From Endomychus coccineus (lineage: Eukaryota; Arthropoda; Insecta; Coleoptera; Endomychidae), in the NCBI GenBank assembly GCA_958510875.1, contig OY294069.1:158533111-158597110 (forward strand): a DNA stretch of 64,000 nt, read 5' to 3'. A program made the position numbers and the translations under genes. The notes beneath the pieces were generated by a model. It saw only the letters and a program-made list of their open reading frames with translations. It was not told the DNA's origin and did not search any database. Of the stretch, positions 45,080 through 60,000 are shown piece after piece. Every line of letters starts with the position of its first letter. The first letter of the stretch is position 1.

Positions 45080-48000
45080 GTATGTGTCTCAATGCAACCG
45101 TTGATTTCAAGACATTAGTATTGTTGTCATTTTAGGAATGTGAAGAATCTTACGAAAGTGACAGATATAGTTTAGGAGATCTTGATTTATTAAACCCAAA
45201 GTAAGTAGCTACTGATTACTATATTACAGAATAAAAGTTGCATCGACTACCCAACATTACCTATGGGATTATCCAAATGCTGAATTGATAATTATAGTTG
45301 CACCTTAAACCTTTTTTTACTTTTCGTACACCCCTAGAGAATTGACCTAGAATATAAAAGTATCTTACTCATGGATACTAAAGTATCGATGATCTAACTG
45401 TAAGGTCGCGAATGCTGCATTTCTTCGTTTTTCGTATGCCCTGCTGATAATATTGTCATTGTCCTTGTGTTGGCGAGTTGGCGTTACGTCGTTCCATATT
45501 CAAAAGCATCTACCGCTAAGTCTCCAATAATAGTTTCCAATAGATTCTATTTTATCACTCGACTTTTTTCAGTTGATAATGATCACTTTCACTTAAATAT
45601 TAATCTATTTTGTTGATAAACAATAAACCGGTTCATTTCCTAGCCAAAATTTAAAAGACGCGAAGCTAAAGCAGTGAGAAAGCATGTCACTAAAAAAATT
45701 AAGTATTCTATTATTTCTATTCGGTTAGCGCCTGTCGGTGGCCTGATTGCTTTACTATGCTCTGGAATTATAGTATTTTATTGAACCATTGTTTTTCTGG
45801 TTTTGAATATAAATCACACGCATGTCAGCCTGCAATAATGTCCAAAATTCTCAATTTAAGATATTAAATGGCGTCATCGATTTAACGTCAAAGTTGATTG
45901 TACGTGTTTACTCTGTGGCATCACTTTGTGGTATCAATATGAAAATAAGGTTATATATGTGACATTAAGTGTCAGTATAAAACAAGATTATTTATAAATT
46001 TGATAGTCAACCTGACATGAAGTATCAGTATAAATAAGTATGCGGGAGCGAAAATTTGTACTAAGAAAAGTGAAAGTTAATCACAGTTTATTTCATTCTA
46101 TTAAACCAATGACGTGAATTTTTTGCATTTCTCAAGGAAGCCTCCAGCTACAAAGGTATATAGAAAAGTGGGAGCGTACCTCAGAATTAAAAATTGTAAA
46201 TAAACAATTTCTGTAAAAAACGGAAATAACGTTTTAAATAAATACTAAATTTATATGGACAAAAACTATACCAAGACGCTGATAAAGAAAAACATGAAAA
46301 TCCGAGATGGGTGATAAAAAATGGTGGATATTTCCAAAAAAAATTTAGTAATTTTGTAATGTAAATTCAATAAGAAGGGTGTGGGTGTCGCTTGACGCGA
46401 TTGTCATGTACAAAGCTCACTTTAAAATTAATTTTTATCAATACACATGACATATGTATATATCTAGTAACCGATTATAGAAAATGTCATTTTCTGAAAA
46501 TCACGTCATTTTACATCCGCCATCTTGGATTGGGACATGTATGACCTCAGATTCACGATTAATTTAGAAGCTTCCTGGTTGTCTGAGACACGATTCCCGT
46601 TCTATTTTTAATCTAATTTGTTCCTGAAGGCTCTCAAATGCAAAAAATATTTCATATCCTGTGCTTCATCGACCTTTTTCAATGAACTAACGGACATATT
46701 TATAATTATTTTTATGAGATGGATTAGCAGGCGCAGCAATCCTGATAACTTACTTAATTCTACATTCCCTCAAGTTACATAATATGCTCTGTATAGTTAT
46801 ACTAGAACTCTAACATTATTTAGTATAATAAACTTTTCGTATATTTGTTATAGTTTTAATTACAATTGTGGCGACACTATAAGGAACAATTATAACTGGA
46901 TAGATAAAAGAAGTGCATATCTCAACAGAGATCGAGGAGACAATTATTCTGTGGATAGCCCTTGCCCACCACAGGTGAGCCTTCAATATATAGAAGAATT
47001 TCAGACTTAGCTTCAATTCCAGTTTGCATTATAATCCTTGCTTTATGTACCTATAGTTTATATTCATATAATATTCTCATTTTTACCGCCGAAAATTGAG
47101 AATATAGAGGGCAAGGTAAAAAGCTTTGGTTTCAAATCGGCTCGAATCGATCCAACAGCTCTGTATAATATATTCCGGTGACCGTTTTGCCCTTTTCAAG
47201 GTAAACGATATGGACGATACCGTGTGCATCCCAAAAAATGTCGTCATGACTTGGTTGGCCGATAAACCCACTTTGGCCATTTTCGGCTTCGATTCGCCAG
47301 GACAAGTCCACTGTTTCGACTGTTCTTTGGTCTCTGGTGTATTGTGATGGATTCATCTTTGCTCCACGGCTACGAAACGATGCTGAAAGTCCTTCTTATC
47401 GTGCTTGAACATCGCCAAACACTCCTTTGAAGTTGTCACACGGTCGCGTTTGTTGTCAACAGAGAGCAAATGCGGCACCCATTTAGCAGATAGCTTTCTC
47501 AAATTCAAAAATGAATGCAAAATGTTCGGTACTCGTTCGTTTGAGATGCCCATAGCCTCAGCAATCTCGTGCTCTCACTCGATCGTCCAATATCATACCA
47601 TGGTTTTTAACGACGATCTCTGGCGTTGTAACCTCAATTGAACAACCAGAACGTTCGGCGTCGTTTGTGTTCATACTACCACAACGAAAATCGGTAAACC
47701 ACTTGTGAATCGTTCCAATCGATGGTGAGGAGTCCTCATAATGTTTAACAAGCGATGCTTCGGCTTCCTTAAAGTTTTTTCCACGCGAAATTCACTTTTT
47801 TCCATGTTTAGAAAAATCTTCAAGGTTGCTTGCTTTCGATGTGTGTCAAAACAGAACTGAATGACATATCAGTCTGAAAGCTTCAATGTGTTCTAGTTAA
47901 CGATGGTACATCAGAAATTTCACAAGGGATTTTCGATTGTGGCTCCATCTGTTTTATTTTTCAGGAACTTTTCACCTTGCCCTCGTATAACTGCATGTTA

Positions 48001-51000
48001 CCAAATTTCTCTGTTTCTAGGTACGTCATTCCCTGCAGAAATACGGCAGCGCCCCGCCATTAGTTTTCAGAGAGCCACAAGGTAATCATAAGCCTTCTAA
48101 GTATTTCTAGTAGGCAATGCATAATCATCTTCCTTATAGCATCATGCGTAACCATTTATTGGATCCTATCAAATTATTGGATGATTTTAACAAAATATTC
48201 AATTCATCGTTTATAGGTTATGCTCAACGAAAATCCACCGCGGTTTCCTCGACTCATTTAGAATTGGGGAGATACGAAGGAAACTCGCAAATCAAATTCC
48301 AAGAGAAAGTATCATTCGACGATTTCTTATACCCGTCGAGAAAGAAAAGATCCGTTAGCGCAACTGATGTCAGAGCTGACAGGGCGGAAGAAAGACGAAT
48401 GTGAGTATCATTCCATCGCATTTTCAAATAACCCAGGAAAATTTTTCCGAAATGAGACAAAACATCTCAAGGTAAAACAGTATTGTATAGATAAGTACTA
48501 ACCTCTAAAACAGAAATGTCAATATGAGTAAGTAAAAAAAATTTAACTAGATGGGATTCGAACCCATATCTCTGAATATCACACCTATATTAACCAACTG
48601 CTCCACTTTGATCACCCCCAAAAATATTCATGTTTTTGAAAATGTTAATCTTTGAAGGTTTAGTATATGAACGTGGAATCTTCTTTTGATTGTAATATAA
48701 TACAAAAGACCTTTGAACTTGTTCATACTCATCCAGAACATTTTGTTAGTTCATTTAGAACCAAGATGTTCACCACAGAATGACTTGTTAGAATAGTAAT
48801 AGTAGAACTACTAACCATAGAAGTTAGTAATCCTCCTGCAAAAATGATTAAACTGTTCCTTTGTAGCTGAATGAAAATTGTAAAACGTTTGGCACAATCT
48901 AGAAATAGTTAGTACGAAATGAAACATACGGCATTCGTTTATGAAAAGTATCACAATGAAAATTTCCCAAAATATGATTGGTGGAAATCCAAATACGATA
49001 CTTTTGATGTTAATTATTGAAATTATGACTGGCCGTTCACAGTTAAAGGAATTATACCCCTTATTTTTCACCACAAAAGCGGAGATAGGACACCTCTCTG
49101 TGGACAGCCTTTTGTAGCGGTGATTTGTACAACGCATCCGATATGTCACTCTTATTGGAGAAGTATATATTATTTTCAAAAATATAATAATTTGGCGGTG
49201 ACCAAAGCAGCGTAATTGGTCGTCGTTTAGAACTAGACATTAACGAATGTGGATTCGAACTCCACTCATGGTTAAATGCTAGATTTACATTTATCCCAAT
49301 GGCCGTTGAATATTTTTGTTATCTTGGCAAAAGCCCAAAATGCTTAAGTATTCATCATATTGGACATGCGAATCGATACGGACCCACATACTCTCCGCAT
49401 TATCAAAAATTACGTCTTATGTTTCACATAAAAATCGTTTCTGTGAAGAAACACGATCCAAATTCCCGTGGACCTCTTGAAAATTGCAATCTGATCCTTT
49501 TGCTAAATAAATATTCATTCATTATGTTCATATAAAGTTTGATTCTTAGTTCGAAATTCCCCACTACTCACAGAACACCGCTAGAAAACCGACATTTTCC
49601 CTTCAAGAAAACACCAAGTGGACATCTGAAAGTAAATTCCCAACAGGTAGATAATAACAACGGGTTTTAGATGGATGTTAATGAACTGATTGTAATTACA
49701 GGTTGTTTATGAATCCACTAAATTGAGTGTTCTGGTCGCAAAACCATACGAAACAAACGTGAAAGTTTTTCTAGACGAACGGGAGTCGAAAAATATCGAG
49801 ATGGCGAAAGCGGAAGATGAATGTTCAAAATGTACGGCCATAGATACCATCATGAGTCAGGTGAGTCAACTTCATATTAGCAATTTGATCGTAGATAGGA
49901 AACTTGATTGGAAAGAGTAAGGGGCCAGAGTCGACGGATATCACGTGGTCTTCTAAGGGATGCTGTAGATACTCTTAATTGGCTGAGAGCAGATGGGAGA
50001 AACCGTAGAACAATGAATTATTTCGTTCGTGGGCTGCCCATCTCTGATCCTATGAGAAGATGGGCTTTTCTAGAACATCATGGGCAAGGCTCCACCCTTT
50101 CTGTAGATATTTTTCCGGTTGGTGCTTATTGCAAATCTCGGTTGTGATTCCCCCACGAACGATTTCTGGTGGACAGACTCTAGATAAATAGACCTATCGA
50201 ATTGCTTTCTACCAGAACTGATTTTGTTGATCGATCAACGAAGAACTCTATGCTTAGTGAAGTCTTTCCTCCCAAACGTTGAAGATTCCATCCATCGTTG
50301 GCTCACACGACGTTTTACGAACATAATAGGTTTTTCCCTCGTGTAGTCAAAAATAAAAAAAAATGAGATCGAAGAGTTCTGACGGGCTGTTCAGACATTG
50401 TGTCAACTCTTAACAGCTTTGCTCACATCCCTTTGTGATTTGACTTTTACTTGATAAATATTTATAACATTCATAGTTGTTTTTTAAATATTATTTACAA
50501 TTCAAAATAGGACAGATTAATAGAATCTAAATGAATTAACTCGCATATTTACGTATTATGTTGCTGATTATACCTATTAGAAAGAAAGCATTTCAAATTC
50601 TGAATTCCCTACAAATTGGGAGGGCATTTTGTCAAATTCATATACCCTACAGAAAATTAAAAAGTAGTTATCCGACATTGCTGGTGTTCCACAGCACAGC
50701 AGCTCAGCTTTGCAGATGATGGTACACTTCGTACCACTTTCTCATCTAGAGCCCTATACCATCCAATGAAGCCAGAGCGACATGACAGAGACAGGTTGAT
50801 ATAGTTAATGGAGATCTGGCAAAGATTTGATAATCTGGTAGAGTTTAATGCAACCAAAACTCAAGGTTGCGTCTTCTCCAAGAAGACGGATCCCACAATC
50901 CCTAATTTAATGATGTCAGGTACAACAACTATTCCTATGAAGTCTACCATAACAATGCTCGGTATCACCACCAACAACAGCTTCTCATGGGACGATCATG

Positions 51001-54000
51001 TGAGGTCCATTGCGAAAACCGTTTCACAAAAACTTGGCTTTCTATTCCGTGCTAAGAGGTACTTTACATCCCAGCAGCTCCTCACAATCTACAAAGCACA
51101 GATTTGATCTGTCTTGGAGTACTGTTCACATGTTTGGAGTTCGGTTCCCAAACATACGCTGAAGCTCTTGGATTCTATCCAGAAGTGAGCTATTTGTTTG
51201 GTTGATGATGTAACAACCCTTACGAGTTCTTTGAACTATCTATATAGAACATCGTACAAAGCAAAGAGTTCTATATATAGAGGAGACAAGTGGGATTGTA
51301 CAAGTCGAGCTCGAGGGGTTTCTGTCTCTCTCGCACAATTTCCACCACTTCCAGTAATTTCGTAAGAGAATTATGCCCATTTGCACCGTTCACAATTTAA
51401 GCATAGCTTTAGCAAGTTCGACTTAAATTTAAGAAATACTTAAGTTCTCTGTGGGTTGCACCGTAGAATCAAATACATTTCTTAGCATAGATCAGTTTAA
51501 GAAAAAGAACACGTGGCAATGCCGCGAATTCTAGTTACCTATTTTCTTTCTTACAATATTTACAACTACTCACCATTTTGACTATTAATTAAAATAATCA
51601 AAAATATAATAATATAATAACAACGCAGAATAAAAAAGTATAGCAGTAGCAATCTAAAGATTATTCGTTATGTTATATTGTTTTTATTTCAGTTTATATA
51701 CTCTTTGGTTTATATCAGACGCCGCATGTCAAAGATTACTTTCACGCGTACATAATAGATGGTGCTTCTCGTGATGTGCGACAAGGACAGATAACCCCCG
51801 AGATAGAACCAATGTTATATTATAGGTATAGGACTCCTCTATATATAGAACTCTTTGGTAGAAAGGTGCAGTATGTAGTTCATACTACAAGTACAGCTCT
51901 TTGTTAAAACTACGAATAGGAATCATACACATAAATATCCTTATCACTCAACAAATGCAATGGAATATGAGGAAAGAAGGAAATAAGAACAATTAATGAT
52001 CACAATACTTATCATTCATGTCAAAAATGTGATCAATCGATCACTGAAGTTCCTCACTTTTGTTAGCAAGACAGCTTTCGGACACTTCTTTGGGTCAAAT
52101 GTATTATGTTTGCAGGGAAAGAAAATAAATTGAAAAGGCTTTAGGAAATGCTAATGAAAGACGTTAATTTATTACTTTTTTGAAATAGTCTACACTACTC
52201 TCCCTTTCCTATAGTTATTTCCATGGTCGGTGTTCATCAGAAATCTCGTCTGTCCACCACGAGAGATTCCAGATGGGTGGACTAGACGAGCTCAAACTAG
52301 TCACCCCTTCACTGTCAAAGTCGAGACCTGCCGAACTTCCAAACTTCATTCTTTATCGAACAGCGAAATTGTGGAACTCTTTACCTAGTGAAGTCTTTCC
52401 CTATACCTCCAAGCCTTCAAGAAAAATACGAAGTCTTCGAACATTATAGGTTTCTCTCTCGTGTAGTCAAAGTATAAAAAAAAGACAGATTGAAACTCCA
52501 TTCGAATATAAATGTCACGATCAAAGCACTACATCTTCGGTTAATTCATTTGTTTCCTCCTACTTTTTCATCATAATCTCATATTTGATCACCTGTTTCT
52601 AAGGATCCAGAAAAGGATATTCCATTTATGGAAAATAATTGAATAAAATCTTCATATTTCCATTTCGACAATGGCGTTTTCATTTGAGAAATACGCATTC
52701 CTTAATTCGAATGCCGATTAGCTCTAAGCTATCCACTCGACGTACAACGCATAGTAAAGGTGAGTTCAGAGAGTTTTATTTATCGGCTTCCTTTGCTTCT
52801 AGGGTGGTCTTACGACACTCGGCTCCCTTATTGGAACTTCGCCGATCCGTGCCAACAATGAAGCAGTGGAATACAAGAGCAAGCGAACGGCGGAAATTCT
52901 GGACCCGGAACTGAATCTGGGTCGTTTGGGATACAGCGGCGGCGAATGCATAATGTGGGACAAGGTCACCTTACCAGAGAAGAAAAATCTGTACCTCGAA
53001 CTGTATTCTCGTATAACAAATTACACGTAAGTTGTTTTCAACATTTTCTTCGGGCATTTTGTCAATGTCATTTACAATAATTGTAAATCATTAATGGAAG
53101 TTATTTTCTTTTCATTTACGCTGGAGACTTGTACCGGAATACCAACAATTATCTTGGTCAAGGGTGGTTGTGGAATCTAAAACGTGTGTCTTACTTTACG
53201 TTTGAAATAATTATGTCACTGTCACACTGACATCATCAATAACCTACAAATTTCATACCTATTTATTTCAGTTCAATAATGAACTACAAACTATGAAATA
53301 ATTATGTGAACTTTGAACCTTTTCAGAGGTCGTGATAGCCACAATCCGGGTCAAAAACTGTTTTGAAATAGTTAATTTTCCGTAAATCGAATGAAGTTCA
53401 CGTGAGAAGCCCGTAGCACACGAGTTAGAAAAGTGTAAACTGGTTGTACCTAATACGGCCTTACGACGATTTTTCGCGTGCCGTTTTCGCTCCATGTAGT
53501 TAGATTTAGTATCGGACCGCGCCCGACGGCCCTTCTTTTTTCGATAAATGTCGATTAAATAGGAAAATGTAATTAAAACAGTTTGAGCTATTCTCAGATC
53601 TCAGCTACGCGCGTCTAACGTGCGACGTACCAAAGGGAATTTTCTCGCGACTAAAATATACACGAAGCGGGTAAAAGCTAACGGCCCATAGCCTAAAACG
53701 CTTTATTACAACTGGCGCCGGTCACACCGGGCAAGAAACGGCCCCAAATTAACAAGACCGAGGTAAAATGTATAAACTCTAACTTACGCGCAGCGAGCTC
53801 CGCGAGGCATATGTCAAAATGATTTCGTTCGTAGCTAATTACATAGGACGTCTGGAGTTCATGCAATTATGTTTTTAGATAATTCGAACCTTCTAATTTC
53901 GATAGGCAACGTGAAATCCCGGAGTCCAAAGCGCTAAAGACTTCTGAGTGTTACAATATTCGTATAAAATTGCGAAATTTCGCACTTTTAGCAACTTCAA

Positions 54001-57000
54001 ATTAATTATGACATAATTATTTCAAACGTAAAGTAAGACACACGTTTTAGATTCCACAACCACCCTTGACCAAGATAATTTTTGATATCCCGGTATGTCT
54101 AAATCACTTCAAATCCCGATAATTAACAAAAGTTTGTTAACATGTAACGTTACAGTTCTAGTATAAATTCGGGAACTATTTCTCCAACTTTAGAATGTAT
54201 TAAAATTACATTATTAAATATGTCACTACATTTATTAAACTATTGATTGCAATTTCAAGGCTTACACAGTATTATCATAACATAAAATTATCATAAATAT
54301 CTACTGAATCAAATACAACTAGATTGTAATAATGTGGTATTTTAGCCAAAATCTTTCTTGTAAAACAGTGTTTTTCAACGTGTAGGTCGCGAGCCACAAG
54401 GGGGTCCCCAAGTCTAGCTTGGTGGTCCCGGTCGCAAGCCAAAGGCAGATGAAAGTAAGAAGCATGAGTTGTAGGTCCTACATTACAATAAAAATACAAT
54501 TTCAGTCAGAAGGTTGTTTATTTTGTTATAATTTGAATCGTGGTTTTTTTCTATTTTCAGACGGAAATAGCCAAATCATTTTCTAATTGGAGCCTATTTC
54601 TCTCTTTAGATTTTATATTCACCATTGAATATAACATCAGTTCACATAGGTAGGCAGTGGCGAATGACACAAATAATTTCAAAGCTTCTCTTGCCCCCTC
54701 TCGGTATTGTTCTTTTCTCTTCATCCTAAAGACTTAAAATTTTGTGAATTCAATTCCATCTTCAGCTTGCTGTCAGTAGCAAAATCTATAAGTTTTTCTT
54801 CCATCTTCGTGGTCAGAACAGCCAATTGAACTGACATATCCAGAAAAGGATTTAGTATCCATCTATGCCCAGTGTTAGCTTCAAAATCCAGTTCTAGAAA
54901 GTAACTCAATAGTTTCACTTCCGAATTATGCAAGCTCGGTATCATGCAAGGAATGTGAGAGCTTTCTACCAACGATTACTCGGTTGCAATTTCTTCACCA
55001 ATCTTCAAAGCACAAATAGTATGATAGAATTAGCTAAAAATGTCGGTAATTTTTGAATAATTCTGAGTTCGGAGAAAAAAATTGCTTCATGTAGATAATT
55101 ATGATACAAATTGAAGGGACAAAAATCGAACACTTTTTACTCGTCGCAACAGGTCGAAAAAAAATGGTAAAAATGGCCAAAACCTGTTTTTCGCGTCGGA
55201 CATCGTCGGATTGAGTTAAAAAGAAAAAGCTCTTAATAAGCTCATGCGCCGTAAAAAGACGGAAAAAATGAGTTGCAAATGAAACCGATTGAACCAGCGG
55301 TGACCCCGCAAATTGCAAAAAACCATCGATTTTGCTCGAAATTTCAAATATTCATAACTCTTGTTCTTTTAAAGATTAAGAACTGAAATTTTGTTAGGTT
55401 GCAGATTTTGTGCCCACCAAGTACCAGACCAAATATCAGCAAGATCGGATGTACACTTTTTGCAAACCGCAGCTTAATGCAAAAAAAAAGCCCTAAAAAA
55501 TTTGTGGTGCGGTAACGCGCTATTTTTTTACGGGATCCTCATCTTCAATAGTTACCAAATTTCCAACCTCTTATCTTCCGTAAAAGTTGCTAAAACAGTT
55601 ATTTTGAATAATGGTATTTCGTGCGCTTGGCTGTGTGGGGCGCGTGGAAGGGAAAGCCGCCGCGCTAGCCAACGCACACTCTACCCCAGCTCGGCTCCGG
55701 GGTTTTCGAGCGTATGGGTTCAAAATGCAAACGCTCGTAAAAAACAACAATATCTCAGGAACCCTTGCTCGAAAATCGATGTTTTCTCGTTTAATCCGTA
55801 CTACCATTCAATAATATTAAGATTACGCGTATTTTCAAACTTCTAGTAATGTCGGAAGTACTCTAAAAAATACATTGCGCTATTCGATCTATTCATTATT
55901 ACTATTTATTCACCATTTTCGGATGTGTATGGTATTTTAACATATTTTTTATTGTAATATATCAGATAACGATAAAAAATAATACAAAAAGTTTGAAAAG
56001 TAACATTGATAAAACATATTTAGTACATATTGTACTAAAAAATTGAATGGAAGTAGTAAATATACGAAATTGCTCTTACTTATAGTATGTAAAAAATTAC
56101 AAAATATTCGGTTATTTACTTCAGTTTTCAAGATATTGTTGTTTTTTACGCGCGTTTGCATTGGTTGAAAATTTGGTAAGCTGTTCATTAACCATTGAAG
56201 AAGATGATCATGTGAAAAAAAATAGCGCGTTACCGCACCACAGCTTTTTTAGGGCCATTTTACAAATGTGCTTTTTTTTTTGCATTAAGCTGCGGTTTGC
56301 AAAAAGTTTACATCCGATCTTGCTGAAATTTTGTATGGTATTTGGTGGGTACAAAAGCTACAACCTAACAAAATTTCAACTCTTGATTTTTGAAAGAACA
56401 AGAATTACGTATATTTGAAATTTCGAGCAAAATCGATGGTTTTTTTTGCAATTTGCGGGGTCACCGCTGGTCCAATCGGGTTCATCTGCAGCTCATTTTT
56501 TCCGTCTTTTCACGGCGCATAAGCTTATTGAAAGTTTTTCCTTGTTACCTCAATCCGACGATGTCCGATGCGAAAAACCAGTTTTGGCCATTTTTACCAT
56601 TTTTTTTAACCTGTTGCGACGATTAAAAAGTGTTCGATTTTAGTTCCTTCAATTTGTATAATAATTATCTACTTGAAGCAATTTTTTTCTCCGAACTCAG
56701 AATTAAACACTTCAAAAAACTAATTCTACCACACTAAAAGGAAAGAATCGTACATCCTTTTTTGCAAAGACGTTGACCACAAACCAAGATTTGAAAGAAA
56801 ACCCTTGGCCGTTAGAATATTTTCTTCTCTAATTTTAATAGCAATTATTTAAGTTTAGAATTGATTTTCATCACATAATGGCTGATAACTATCAAATAAA
56901 CAATTTGCAAGAATCACATCACAATAACAAGAATCTCTAATAGTTTATTTTTTCTCTCTGAAGAAAGCCTACTTGACTATAATACGGAAAAATTAATAAT

Positions 57001-60000
57001 TGGCTAAAAATCTAAAATAAACGGAAAAAATAATGTCAGACCCATCATATTATATAATGTTGAAATCAAAAAAGAATCCTTTTTTCAACGAAACACAAGC
57101 CTTATGTGGTTTCTATTTTTTTAAATAGGAATTTGTGTCATAACTTGAAAATGGAAAGCGCTAAAAAAAATTCCGCCTACGCCAATGTATTGCACGCAAA
57201 AAAGTGCTCACATAATGTTTTACTTACATGGCGATAGTTCCAACATTAAACATGTTACGAGGCTTTGTTGAAATCCTGAAAAATCGAGTATTTGGCAACA
57301 GCACCTAAACAAATGACACGAGTCAAAATTCATGTAAGACCTAAACACCTAACATGTGTCAAATTAATTAATTAATTTAAAGTTTCTGAAAGTGAGAAAT
57401 TTCGCTATTTTATACGAATGTTATAACACTCTAGCGCTTTAGACTCCGGGATTTTCACGTGGTCTATCGAAATTAGAAGGTTCGAATTATCTAAAAACAT
57501 AATTGCATGAACTCCAGACGTCCTATGTAATTAGCTACGAACGAAATCATTTTGACATATGCCTCTAGGAGCTCGCTACGCGTCATTTAGAGTTTATACG
57601 TTAGACGCGCGTAGCAGAGACCTGAGAGTACCTGTTTCTATTAAGCTATTGCATATAGCTTTTATCGCGGGCTTTGAGCGCGGCGACCGAATCAAGAAAT
57701 TCCGTAACGAAAAATAACAGGAACTCGTTTATGTTGCGCTCTCTCGGGTGACTAATATTGAAACATTGTATATCACGACAAAAAACGATAATTCTACATT
57801 CAAGTTTTATAATAATCGAAGGCAAGCTGCATCGACTGCATCTTTCTTGCAAGAATTCAAAAGACTGCCTTTAAATAGTGTTCAGACGACAGCTCAAAGT
57901 GTCTTAGATTTCCTTAGTAATAGAAATGGCATTTCAATAATGACTTTCAATTGCCAAAGTCTAAATAGTCACAAATACGATTTACAAGATTCATTACGAG
58001 ACAAACAAATGTGTTACTTCTTATCTTGCATGGCGCATGATAATCCGATTGAAATACCTAATTTCAATTGTATTGTTCAATTCAAACGAGATACTGTTCC
58101 AAAAGGTGGGGTAGCTATTTACCAAAATAATAATAATGTAACGAATATTGAAATAAATATTGCACACGTTAGCGATGTTAATGTTAGGCGCTCATTTTTT
58201 GGAGATATTTGTGCGTGCTTAGCAAACTTAGAAATGGCCTACACATAGTCATGGTAGCAATTTACATTTCTCCGAATCCAAAATTGGACGAGGTAGAGCA
58301 TTTTATTCATCGCACTTTACTGGAGTACACTGAAGAAGGGTCGAAAATACTTGGTACAAATGGAAATAAATTTCCACTTATCTTGGCTGGCGATTTCAAC
58401 ATCAACTTCGCTGATAAAAAAATCAGAGCGGTTGACAACTGTTCTTTCGGAAAAATTGAATTTGAAAATGAAGTCTCAAACTTATGTCTCTTATTTCAGT
58501 TACCATAAACCTATAGTTCCAATGATAACAAATTCCTGAATAACCTACATGTATTGTAAGATAATTAAAATATTTTAAACGATATTAACTTCTCATTTAT
58601 TCAATAAAAGAAAAAAAATTGTTTTCTTATCGGTCACCACGCTCAAAAAGTGTAACTTGAATTAATATCAAAGAAAAAAAAAACTGCATAAATTAAAAAT
58701 AAATAAATAATTATAATTGCATAAGTTGAGAAAAAATGCTATGCAATAGCTTCACCGCGGCAGTCCCCGAGTGCCACACTTTTTTTTTTCTAGCGCGAAT
58801 ATTAACATACATACCCTATTTGGTTCACCTGTACTAAATGCCACAGAATTACCTCATGAATTCGATTTTATTTTCATTTCAGAAACGCCGATTGTAAAGT
58901 TTACATTGACAATGAAGAATTTAATTGTCATTTGCTTGTTCTGCAATGTTACTCGGAACTGTTCGACGCCTACATAGCGGTGAAAAAAGTCGAATTACCT
59001 TCGGTAAGCCAATAGTTAAAGTAGTAGACTGATATTTTGAGATAAAGCATGTAATTCTGTTTCAGGACAAATGCAGCGCGGCTTCGTTCGCTTTCATTTA
59101 CGAATGGATGATTACCGGCGAGCCCTCCTACAAAGAGCTCAACAGGGACAACGTGCTTGATATTTTCATTTCAGCAAAGTACTTGAAAATTAAAGGTAAC
59201 AATGCAACTATCAATTATTATTATAGCTTTATTTGGTTTTAGAAAATTGGATTTGTTGTCAAATATGAATTTGAAATACCATACATAATTAATTATAATA
59301 TTTACACACTCCAGACCAGTTCATCACTACACTATAGTAGTATATCTGTTTTTAAAACGTTTCCATAGGTTGAAAAATATTGAGAAGCTCACAAGAATAC
59401 ATATCTATTGTTCCAAGTTTCATTGAAAAAAATTATGGAATCGTTTGTGATTCAAGGCAGAAGTTGAATTATGCATAATGAGAAAAATGAAAGAATAACT
59501 GGATAACAATTCAAAAGCTCAAGATTCACTTAGTTTGTTGTATCAAACATACATATGTTAACTTCAAACCGGCTCCAATTAAAATAACGTTTTCCGCTTA
59601 TAGTCAGGTGATGTTACCATTACCTTTCACAGACATGGCTGGGTAGCTCTTCCTGTGCTGTTTGGCAGATTATCTATTACGTTTTTTGTCGTTGGTTGTC
59701 TTCTTCATTGTGTTGTACATAACGATTCAGCAACATGTCACCTCAATGAGAAATTTAGGGGTCTTGCCCCCCACTTGTCCGTCCAGTGGACTCTAAGCGC
59801 TCGTACTTGCCTTCCCCTATTATCAACAGCATACCACTGCCCGGCAGAGACCAACGCCTTAATTGGAGAGGTGACGACGGTCTTTTGAACCTTCTGGACC
59901 CCTCTCCCTCTGCCTACACGTTTAGTGTTAAAACTGTTTCCATTTGACGAGTAGCCGTCAGCCTGGGATAGGAAGCCCAAACACCGGACTTTAGGAGTAA

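Noticed and set aside
48544..48620. tRNA gene on the minus strand
   Set aside because: A and B boxes are present but a full acceptor stem and anticodon arm could not be formed; SINE head preferred.
48811..49179. 122-aa minus-strand frame as a gene
   Set aside because: Hydrophobic stretch but no recognisable family and no splice or promoter support; it lies in a BTB-BACK intron.
52690..52759. Extra BTB-BACK exon (THSLIRMPISSKLSTRR) with donor GTGAGT
   Set aside because: Its phase would force a stop in exon 8, while exon 7 joins exon 8 directly in phase 0.
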